NCBI GenBank assembly: GCA_018711815.1
Contig: DVHU01000059.1
Location: 1-49,233 of the forward strand
DNA length: 49,233 bases
Direction of reading: 5' to 3'
Origin: Candidatus Egerieimonas intestinavium
Lineage (GTDB): Bacteria > Bacillota > Clostridia > Lachnospirales > Lachnospiraceae
Of the stretch, positions 35,452-42,294 are shown in pieces. The position numbers and the translations under genes are program-made. The notes under the pieces are model-generated. The model did not search any database, was not told the DNA's origin, and saw only the letters and a list, made by a program, of their open reading frames with translations. The stretch's first letter is position 1. Each line of letters opens with the position of its first letter.

Positions 35452-35508
35452 AGAAAAAGAGAAAAGCAGAGGCGTGCGTCAATTCTCGCTTTAACAACTG
35501 CCCTTGGC

Positions 35509-35664
35509 CTGCGCAGTGGATGGCCCCGAGGCTAAACTCCTTGCCCGGTATGCTTTTGTACTCAGCCTGCGCTCACTTCGAGCCTGTAGTCTCGAAGCTG
35601 TGCTCGGCACATTCGTACAAACAGCATATCGGCAAGAAGTATTGGCCTCGGGGCCATCCGCATG
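35509..35664 (+). repeat. Large palindromic element A after spmA (covarying 67-nt core)
   Basis: A long hairpin with outer arms GATGGCCCCGAGG/CCTCGGGGCCATC and CTTGCC/GGCAAG around a 67-nt core at 35555-35621. The core starts TTTGTACTCAG and ends ATTCGTACAAA, with an inner stem CTTCGAG/CTCGAAG. The core reads on the plus strand, the same as spmA. Its relative is at 35818-35964 in inverted orientation. Confidence 0.85.
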
Positions 35665-35711
35665 CTCGGCAGATTGCTGTGATTTATAAAAGTATTTGTA
35701 ACAAAATGATT

Positions 35712-35729
35712 GCGGCGCAGCCGCTTTTT
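35712..35729 (+). terminator. Terminator after palindromic element A
   Basis: GCGGC, loop GCA, GCCGC, then TTTTT. Confidence 0.65.
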
Positions 35730-35817
35730 GCTGTTCTATTGGATCACGCCGCAGCCGAAGTCCAGAATTGGACACAAAGCCGGGGTCCTCTCAGAAAATC
35801 CCGGCGGTAAAAAATAG

Positions 35818-35964
35818 GGACTGTCGCAGTTAAACGAATATCTCGTATATTTATGCAGTTTGTACGAATTTGCCGAGCACAGCCTGGAGACCACAGGCTC
35901 CAGGTGAGCGCAGGCTGAGTACAAATGCATAAATATACGAGGATATCGACTAATGCGACAGCCC
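35818..35964 (-). repeat. Large palindromic element B after the epimerase gene (covarying 67-nt core)
   Basis: The outer arms CTGTCGCA/TGCGACAG and CGTATATTTATGCA pair around the core at 35859-35925. Read on the minus strand, the core matches element A at 61 of 67 positions but with inner stem CCTGGAG/CTCCAGG. On the minus strand the palindrome follows the epimerase gene and is followed by CCCTATTTTTT, so it could end that transcript. Confidence 0.85.
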
Positions 35965-35994
35965 AAATTTTATTTAAGGCTCTTTTGGAGCGCC

Positions 35995-37089
35995 CTACTC
36001 ATCCAGATAGGTGAGCCCCTCTATGCCCTTGATTCCCAGACCCGGCTCGTCGGATACGGTGATCCGCTGCTCGTCAAAGACGGCGCCGCCGATGATGGGA
36101 TCCTCGCTGCAGAGCACCGGGCCGTCCAGGTCGATCTTGGTGATGACCTTCTTGGCGCAGGCCAGGTGTACCGCGGCGTTGACGCTGATCTTGGCCTCCA
36201 GCATACAGCCGATCATACACTCCACACCGCAGACCTCGGCGGCGGAGGCGATTTTCAGGGCGTTATAGAGGCCGCCGCACTTCATCAGCTTGATATTCAC
36301 CAGATCGGCAGCTTTGGTCTGCATGATATGCAGGGCGTCCGCCGGGGAAAATACGCTCTCGTCAGCCATAACCGGCACGTAGGAGCGCTCAGTTACATAT
36401 TTCAGTCCGGCGATATCGTGGGCCTTCACCGGCTGCTCCACAAACTCGATGGCCAGCCCCTTCTCCTGCATCTGGTTCAGCAGGCGAACCGCCTGCTTGG
36501 GCTCCCAGCCCTGGTTAGCGTCGATGCGGATACGCGGGCCGTCGCCCACAGCCTGCCGGATGGCCGTCAGCCGGGCCACATCCAGCTCCGGGGAGGCGCC
36601 CACCTTAATTTTCAGGGTATCGTAGCCCCGGCGCACAGCGTCCATGGCGTCCCGAGCCATCTCATCGGGCGGATTGACGCTGATGGTGATGTCCGTGATA
36701 ATTTCCTTGCGGCTGCCGCCCAGCAGCTTATAAACGGGAATCTTATAGAGCTGCCCGTACAGATCCCACAGGGCCATGTCCATGGCGGCTTTGGCGCTGG
36801 TATTCTTCAAGATGCAGCTGTTTAAGGCAATCATCACATCCTCGAAATCGTCCACCTCACGGCCCACCATAGTCTTGATAATGTGATCCTGGAGAGCGCC
36901 CAGGATGGCGCCGGAGGTATCTCCCGTAACGGCTCCGGTGGGCGGAGCTTCACCGTAGCCCACCGCTCCCGTGTCGGTGTGTACCTCCACAATAATGTCC
37001 TCCACGCTGGAGACAGAGCGCACCGCCGTCTTAAACGGGACGCGCAGGGGGACGGAAATTCGTCCCAAACGTACCTCAGTAATCTTCAT
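35995..37089 (-). CDS. Dipeptide epimerase, enolase superfamily (YkfB-like)
   Basis: This 364-residue enolase-superfamily enzyme resembles L-Ala-D/L-Glu epimerase, which inverts the D-Glu of peptidoglycan dipeptides. The catalytic lysine motif is TLKIKVGASP (about residue 160); metal ligands are in IRIDANQGW, IEFVEQPV and PVMADESVF; the second lysine is in VNIKLMKCGG; GCMLEAKISV follows. It is the last gene of a minus-strand operon whose other members are a dipeptidase, a transglutaminase-like protein and a DUF819 transporter. That context favours muropeptide salvage over other dipeptide specificities. The gap to pepV is 25 bases. Confidence 0.87.
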   Translation of the reverse strand: MKITEVRLGRISVPLRVPFKTAVRSVSSVEDIIVEVHTDTGAVGYGEAPPTGAVTGDTSGAILGALQDHIIKTMVGREVDDFEDVMIALNSCILKNTSAKAAMDMALWDLYGQLYKIPVYKLLGGSRKEIITDITISVNPPDEMARDAMDAVRRGYDTLKIKVGASPELDVARLTAIRQAVGDGPRIRIDANQGWEPKQAVRLLNQMQEKGLAIEFVEQPVKAHDIAGLKYVTERSYVPVMADESVFSPADALHIMQTKAADLVNIKLMKCGGLYNALKIASAAEVCGVECMIGCMLEAKISVNAAVHLACAKKVITKIDLDGPVLCSEDPIIGGAVFDEQRITVSDEPGLGIKGIEGLTYLDE

Positions 37090-37114
37090 CGCTGTATCCC
37101 TCTTTTCTTTCTTC

Positions 37115-38485
37115 TCACCGCGCCATCTCGTACATGGCGTGGGCTAAAATAGTTACATTATCCACCAGTCTGTCCAGTTCCATATATTCATCCGGTTTAT
37201 GTTCCCGCACCTCGTCCCCCGGGAAGATAGGGCCGAAGGCCAGGGTGTTGGGCATCATCTTGGCATAGGTGCCTCCGCCGATACATTTGGGCCGGGCCTC
37301 CTGCCCGGTACAGCGGGAATACACATCCAGAAGCTTTTGCACCAGAGGGCTCTCCTGGGGCATATAGAGACTTGCCTTATGCTGGAGGAAAGCCACCTGA
37401 AATCCTGCTTTCTGGAAAATGGCCTCCACCTGGGGGCCGCACTCCTCAAAGGAGCGGGTAACCGGGTAGCGGTAATTGAGCTTGATGGTGATCTCCTGGG
37501 CATCTCCGGAAATCACGCCCAGATTCATGGTCAGCGGCCCGGAAAGCTCGTCCTCCATGGCGATGCCCAGGGAAGCGCCGTCGTATTCCATACCGATTTT
37601 ATCCGCCAGCAGGGACACCACCTGAGCCAGTTCCCCCTTCAGGGGAAGCTTTTGCAAAAACAGCATCAGACGGCCAATGGCATTTTCCCCCTCCCCGGGG
37701 GTGCCTCCGTGGGCGCTGACTCCTGCGGCCTCCACCAAAACTCCGTCCTCCGTGAGGGTGCAGGAAATTTTCTCTTCCGCTGAGGCTGCGATATGCCGGG
37801 CTGTCTGGGGCGGGCAGGAAAGCTGCGCCGCGGCCTGGGCCGGAACGATGTTGTGGCTCTCGCCGCCGGTGAGTTTTACCAGACGAATTTCCCCGCTCTG
37901 GCTTAAGGACCGGGTGAAGGTCTCGCTGATCAATCCCTTTTCCCCGTTAATTACCGGGTATTCTCCGTCCGGGGTGATGCCCATCACGGGAACCTCGCCT
38001 CCGTGCCTCAGGTAATATTTCATATCCGCGCTGCCGGTCTCCTCGTTGAGGCCGAAGATCAGCCGTATCCGGCGGCGGGGCGTAAGACCGGCTTCCCGCA
38101 GGGCAGCCAGGCCATACAGAGCCGCCAAAGCCGGCCCCTTGTCGTCCATGGTTCCGCGGCCGTAAATGCGGCCGTCCTTCACCAGGCCTTCGTAGGGCGG
38201 CACAGACCAGCCGTCCCCCTCGGGAACCACATCCAGGTGACAGAGAACCGCCACCATCTCCTCGCCCTGGCCGTACTCGCACCAGCCCACCTGATTATCC
38301 ATATTGTGGACGGGGAAGCCCAGCCGCCGGGCGGTCTCCAGCATATATTCCAGACATTCCTGCACCGGTTTCCCGTAGGGATAACCGCTCTCATCGTCCG
38401 CGTATACGCTGGGAATTCGGATACATCCCTGCAGGTCCGCAATCAGCGCATCCCTGTGTTCCTCTGCAAATTTGCGAAAATCCAT
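37115..38485 (-). CDS. pepV: PepV-type M20 dipeptidase
   Basis: This 456-residue zinc metallopeptidase has the M20 metal sites: CHLDVVPEGDGWSVPPY (His, Asp), GRGTMDDKGPALAALYG (bridging Asp) and GLNEETGSADMKYYL (catalytic Glu pair). A lid domain contains MNLGVISGDAQE. The end has CIGGGTYAKMMPNTLAFGP and FPGDEVREHKPDEYM with the last His. PepV enzymes cut unspecific dipeptides, including those with N-terminal beta-Ala or D-Ala. The start at 38485 (MDFRKFAEEHRD) is preceded by AAGGAGG; the longer frame is not needed. Confidence 0.93.
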   Translation of the reverse strand: MDFRKFAEEHRDALIADLQGCIRIPSVYADDESGYPYGKPVQECLEYMLETARRLGFPVHNMDNQVGWCEYGQGEEMVAVLCHLDVVPEGDGWSVPPYEGLVKDGRIYGRGTMDDKGPALAALYGLAALREAGLTPRRRIRLIFGLNEETGSADMKYYLRHGGEVPVMGITPDGEYPVINGEKGLISETFTRSLSQSGEIRLVKLTGGESHNIVPAQAAAQLSCPPQTARHIAASAEEKISCTLTEDGVLVEAAGVSAHGGTPGEGENAIGRLMLFLQKLPLKGELAQVVSLLADKIGMEYDGASLGIAMEDELSGPLTMNLGVISGDAQEITIKLNYRYPVTRSFEECGPQVEAIFQKAGFQVAFLQHKASLYMPQESPLVQKLLDVYSRCTGQEARPKCIGGGTYAKMMPNTLAFGPIFPGDEVREHKPDEYMELDRLVDNVTILAHAMYEMAR

Positions 38486-38499
38486 CAATAACCTCCTTC

Positions 38500-39912
38500 T
38501 TATTCCAGCTCCTGGCACAGAAGCACCTGCTTATCCCTCACATATTCCTCATAGCGCAGTCCCGCCAGGGCGGTTTCCAGCTCACCCACCTGATTGTCAT
38601 AGGGATCGGCTCTCCAGTACCGCTTTGGTACCGTGAAGGGAGCCTGGAAGGCCAGGTTAGCCGCCATCCGGTAGGGATCCAGATTTCCAAAATAGAATTG
38701 GCGCCGCTCCTCCTTGCCGGCTCTGGCCGCGGCCAGCCCGTAGGAGGGATCCGCGTACAGCCAGCCGTAGGGGGCAATATAAAACTGAACCCAATCGTGG
38801 GCGCCGCAGAAATCCGGCTCAGCGGCAAGACCGCTCTGCCAGCGGGCGGGAATCCCCACGCTGCGGCAGAGCGTCAGGAAGAGCAGCGCAAATACGCCGC
38901 AGTCCCCGGTGAAGCTTCTGGCACAGTTTTCCGGAATATTTTCCAGCACAAAGTAGGCGGGCATAAAGGTGTAAGTCATATTCAGGGTGATAAAATCATA
39001 AAACCGGCGCGCCTTATCCAAAGGATTCGTAAGGCCTCTGGTCAGCTGAGCCGCCAGCTCCCGGATGTAGGGAGTAAACAGAATGTGGGGAGGCTCCTCC
39101 TGAGTAAAGAAGGAGGGCTGCTCCGCCCCGGGCCGCAGCTGTGTTATATCCCGATATACGGAACGGCGCACGTAAGAGTACTGCACGGAAAAGGGCCGAT
39201 TCTCCTGAAGCGCCATATCCCAGCAGACCGTCCGCTGAAGAGCCTCCTCCGGGGCGATCAGTCCTCCGGCGGGGGAAATCTCCTCGATGACAATATCCTC
39301 CTGATCCTCACAGCCACAGGGGATGGGCAGATGGGCCCGAACCTGCATACCGGGAACAAAGAGCTCATCCCGCAGCTGCAGGGCAGCCCGCACCCGGATT
39401 CGGAAGCGGCAGCTCCCCTTTTCCTTAAGCTTGGCGATACAATTTTCCAGACGGTTTATGGCGGGTGAATTTTTCCCGGCGCTCTCCGCGCCTCTCATGA
39501 CCACCTTGGCCCGGTCCGCAAAGCCCGGCTCGGTCTTGCATAGGGTTTCGAAAAAGCGGCCAAAAAAGCGCATGCCGCCTTCTCCATAAATCCAACCGAT
39601 TTTTCCGGCATCCACGCGCTGTTCAAATTCTTCTTCCGTGAAATCCGGAATATGTTCCCGGATCCGTTCCAGAGCCTGGGCTCTGGTAAAAGGATAATCT
39701 CCCGGCAGCCTGAGGATAATCTCCCTCTGGGCTAAAAGACAGTTTTTCAGGGCCTGGGGTGTTTCCTCCAGGCCCAATTTTCTGTCGATGAGGCGCACCG
39801 CCCCTGAAAAATCTCCGGCAAGCTTCCGGCGGAGAATATCCTCCGGAAGCCCCATGTGGAGATAACGGAAATAATCATTCATGTCCGGAAAAGAAAAGCT
39901 TTTTTCCGTCAT
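38500..39912 (-). CDS. Transglutaminase-like cysteine protease domain protein
   Basis: This 470-residue protein has a transglutaminase-like core in its C-terminal third with the Cys-His-Asp triad visible: FTGDCGVFALLFLTLCRSVG, AHDWVQFYIAPYG and LYADPSYG. There is no signal peptide, so it would act in the cytoplasm. Bacterial members are often peptidases. In this operon a role in trimming cell-wall or imported peptides before the dipeptidase is plausible but inferred. The N-terminal 280 residues (with LEETPQALKNCLLAQREIIL, and a beta-rich segment HLPIPCGCEDQEDI) match nothing I know for certain. It is 14 bases upstream of pepV. Confidence 0.85.
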   Translation of the reverse strand: MTEKSFSFPDMNDYFRYLHMGLPEDILRRKLAGDFSGAVRLIDRKLGLEETPQALKNCLLAQREIILRLPGDYPFTRAQALERIREHIPDFTEEEFEQRVDAGKIGWIYGEGGMRFFGRFFETLCKTEPGFADRAKVVMRGAESAGKNSPAINRLENCIAKLKEKGSCRFRIRVRAALQLRDELFVPGMQVRAHLPIPCGCEDQEDIVIEEISPAGGLIAPEEALQRTVCWDMALQENRPFSVQYSYVRRSVYRDITQLRPGAEQPSFFTQEEPPHILFTPYIRELAAQLTRGLTNPLDKARRFYDFITLNMTYTFMPAYFVLENIPENCARSFTGDCGVFALLFLTLCRSVGIPARWQSGLAAEPDFCGAHDWVQFYIAPYGWLYADPSYGLAAARAGKEERRQFYFGNLDPYRMAANLAFQAPFTVPKRYWRADPYDNQVGELETALAGLRYEEYVRDKQVLLCQELE

Positions 39913-39928
39913 AAGGCATTACCTCTTC

Positions 39929-41116
39929 CTAAGTAAATAGCTGTAGGATGGCTCCCATTCCCAAACCGCAGAAGTTACCTATGGCCGCCCCGAGAACTCC
40001 CATCAAAACGCCGATACCGGCGAAGGAAGCGTCATAGGCGGTAGCCACGATGGGCGCGGAAGCGGAGCCTCCGATATTCGCCAGGGACGCGGTGGAGACC
40101 ATGCACAGATCCCAGTGGAACAGCTTGGACAGCAGGAACATAAGCACAACGTGAAGCACCAGGATGAACATGCCGTAAACCACCCACATGGGAGCGGAGA
40201 TCAGATCCGTCAGGCTCGCGGTGGATGCCAGCAGGGATACAACCGCGTACAGATAGATATTGGACAGCTCCTCCACGGCCGGAAGCTTGCCCAGAGGAGT
40301 TACCGCGCAGATAAGTCCCAGCAGAGTCACAAATACGGTGGTACAGGTGCCTTTGTCAAACATGCTCAAGCCCACAGAGGAAAGACCGCTGTTCATGGCT
40401 TCTCCCACAATCTGAGAGAGCGCGGAAACCAGCAGGGAGAGGCCGATGAGGAAAATCCAGTCCCCGTAGGTGGCGCTCTTCTTCTCCTTGGCTACCTCAG
40501 CGTTGGCTGCGGCAGCTACGGCGTCCAGCTTGGAGGTGTCTGCTTTAACAGCGCTGTTCCACTTCTTGGCGTAGCGGACAGCCAGCAGCAGCAGAGCAAT
40601 CCACACGGAATAGCACACGGTATCCAGGGCCAGGGCGCAGCTGTAAGCTCCGGCATCCACCGGGAGAGCCGCCTGCATGGCCGCCATGTTGGCAGAGCCG
40701 CCCACCCAGGAGGCATAGAGCGCGGAAACGGCTGCCCAGGTCTTGTCGGCGCCGCCCAGCACATTGACAAAGAGCGGGTAGCCTACGAAGAAACCGATCG
40801 CCAGGGTCAGTGAGCAGCCCAGGAAGATAGCGATCATCCTGCCGCCCAGCTTGCCCAACTTCCGGAAGTCACAGCGCAGCAGCATGACAAAGATCATGGC
40901 GTACAGCAAATTATTTTTCAGAGCCCCGTAGGCAGTGGATACTCCTTCGGAATTGTAAAATCCCAGAGTACAGAAGACCATATTCAACACGTAAATCCAC
41001 ACCAGCGGAGGAATAATGTTAAAAATCTTCCATTTTGTGTACTTCTGCAGAGCCAGCAGGCCGCCGGCCAAAAACATCAGAAAAGCTACGTAAGTAAAAC
41101 CATTTGTAATAACCAT
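39929..41116 (-). CDS. DUF819 family membrane transporter
   Basis: This 395-residue polytopic membrane protein of the DUF819/YjcL family has about ten hydrophobic segments. Conserved text includes WVGGSANMAAMQAALPVD (about 140) and STASLANIGGSASAPIVATA near the C-terminus, two glycine-rich re-entrant-like motifs arranged as inverted repeats. The family is poorly characterised. It is the first gene of the operon with the dipeptidase and the epimerase, so import or export of a peptide or amino acid from cell-wall turnover is plausible. ATG 41116 follows AAAAGGAGAAG; a 200-base untranslated leader precedes it. Confidence 0.87.
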   Translation of the reverse strand: MVITNGFTYVAFLMFLAGGLLALQKYTKWKIFNIIPPLVWIYVLNMVFCTLGFYNSEGVSTAYGALKNNLLYAMIFVMLLRCDFRKLGKLGGRMIAIFLGCSLTLAIGFFVGYPLFVNVLGGADKTWAAVSALYASWVGGSANMAAMQAALPVDAGAYSCALALDTVCYSVWIALLLLAVRYAKKWNSAVKADTSKLDAVAAAANAEVAKEKKSATYGDWIFLIGLSLLVSALSQIVGEAMNSGLSSVGLSMFDKGTCTTVFVTLLGLICAVTPLGKLPAVEELSNIYLYAVVSLLASTASLTDLISAPMWVVYGMFILVLHVVLMFLLSKLFHWDLCMVSTASLANIGGSASAPIVATAYDASFAGIGVLMGVLGAAIGNFCGLGMGAILQLFT

Positions 41117-41321
41117 ACCCTCTTCTCCTTTTCCCCTAGAAAATGTAGTATTGTTTTAAGTCCCTCTCCAGGGACCGCAAAACACCCATTTTCATTCCGT
41201 TAAAAAACCGGCAAAGTCAAGCGTCCGGATCGCTGAACTATGCTGGTCTTGTAACAGAGAATCAAAAATAATAAACAAATTGCCCAGGTGTTTTTTGTTA
41301 TTTTTGCTTATTATTAGTATA

Positions 41322-41350
41322 ATTATAGGCAGATTTTGGAATATTGTCAA
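41322..41350 (-). promoter_or_regulatory. Consensus promoter of the DUF819-pepV operon
   Basis: On the minus strand: TTGACA (41350-41345), 17-bp spacer, TATAAT (41327-41322). It is a perfect match at both hexamers. The leader from about 41314 to 41117 has a GTCCC/GGGAC hairpin and a CCGG/CCGG-TTTTTT element. Confidence 0.92.
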
Positions 41351-41389
41351 TTCAAAATAGACAGAAAATTGAAAAGATTCGCTCAAAGA

Positions 41390-41418
41390 TTGACAGTTTT
41401 GGACGATTTTTATATACT
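41390..41418 (+). promoter_or_regulatory. Consensus promoter of the small alarmone synthetase gene
   Basis: TTGACA (41390-41395), 17-bp spacer, TATACT (41413-41418). It is divergent from the promoter at 41322-41350, with 39 bases between the two -35 boxes. Confidence 0.88.
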
Positions 41419-41517
41419 TGAGGAAGAAATGAATTTCTATGAGATCGTGAAGGAATGGTTTCTTTTTTCAAAGGGAAAGAAACCTGTCGAGAGATGTACA
41501 ATTCCTAGGAGGAGGAA

Positions 41518-42198
41518 ATGGAGAACAAAGATAATCTGGCCGCCCAGCTGGACCGCCTGCTGCAGACCACATCGGCGCAGCGGCTGAGGGAAGAATTCGC
41601 GCGGCTTCAGGGACTGATGTCTTGCTATCGCTGCGCTATTTTGGAGGTAGAGACCAAGTTTCGGGTGCTCAATGAGCAGTTTTCCCTGCAGCATGAGCGC
41701 AACCCCATCGAGAGCATCAAGTCCCGACTGAAATCTATGGAAAGTATCCAGGAGAAGCTGCAGAGAAAGGGATATCCCCTGAATGTGGAGTCCATCCAGG
41801 AGAATCTAAAGGACGTGGCGGGTATCCGGGTGATCTGCTCCTTTATCGACGACATTTATATGCTGGCGGACTGTCTGGTTCACCAGGATGACATCACTCT
41901 GCTGGAAGAGAAGGATTATATCAAGCGGCCCAAGGAGAATGGCTACCGCAGCCTTCACCTGATTGTGGAGATCCCTATTTTCCTGCAGCAGGAAAAAAAG
42001 AGCATGAAGGTAGAGGTGCAGCTGCGGACTATCGCCATGGAGTTCTGGGCGAACCTGGAGCACAGGCTGCGCTACAAGAAGAATCTGGAGCCGGAGGTGG
42101 CCCAAAAGACCAGCCGGGAGCTTCAGGAGTGCGCCCAGGTCAGCGCCATGCTGGATGAGAAGATGCAGAGCATCCGGGATATCATCGAGGGGGATTAG
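41518..42198 (+). CDS. relQ: Small (p)ppGpp synthetase, RelQ-type
   Basis: This 226-residue single-domain alarmone synthetase lacks the HD hydrolase, ACT and TGS domains of long RSH proteins. Synthetase landmarks are RLKSMESIQEKLQRKG, LKDVAGIRVICSFIDDIYML, DYIKRPKENGYRSLHLIVE and VEVQLRTIAMEFWANLEHRL. It transfers pyrophosphate from ATP to GDP or GTP. A C-terminal helix (ECAQVSAMLDEKMQSIRDII) fits the tetramerising RelQ type. It starts at ATG 41518 behind TAGGAGGAGG and stands alone. Confidence 0.93.
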   Translation: MENKDNLAAQLDRLLQTTSAQRLREEFARLQGLMSCYRCAILEVETKFRVLNEQFSLQHERNPIESIKSRLKSMESIQEKLQRKGYPLNVESIQENLKDVAGIRVICSFIDDIYMLADCLVHQDDITLLEEKDYIKRPKENGYRSLHLIVEIPIFLQQEKKSMKVEVQLRTIAMEFWANLEHRLRYKKNLEPEVAQKTSRELQECAQVSAMLDEKMQSIRDIIEGD

Positions 42199-42224
42199 AC
42201 TGTCTCTGACATAGCTAGAATAAT

Positions 42225-42276
42225 AAAAAAGGAGAGTATCCAAAGCGTCGGCTTTAAGATACTCTCCTTTTTTAAA
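42225..42276. terminator. Bidirectional terminator between relQ and adhE
   Basis: AAAAAAGGAGAGTATC and GATACTCTCCTTTTTT are perfect inverted repeats around an 18-base loop. The A-run and T-run allow termination on both strands. Confidence 0.92.
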
Positions 42277-42294
42277 AGTTATTCAGAAGAAATA

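Noticed and set aside
35509-35964. Palindromes as a CRISPR array or as protein-coding genes
   Set aside because: Only two units in inverted orientation with diverged outer arms. The open frames across them (such as 35274-35810) have no ribosome binding site or recognisable protein.
38698-39468. Open frame opposite the transglutaminase-like gene
   Set aside because: Antisense shadow of a gene with a clear domain and operon context; it has no start signal.
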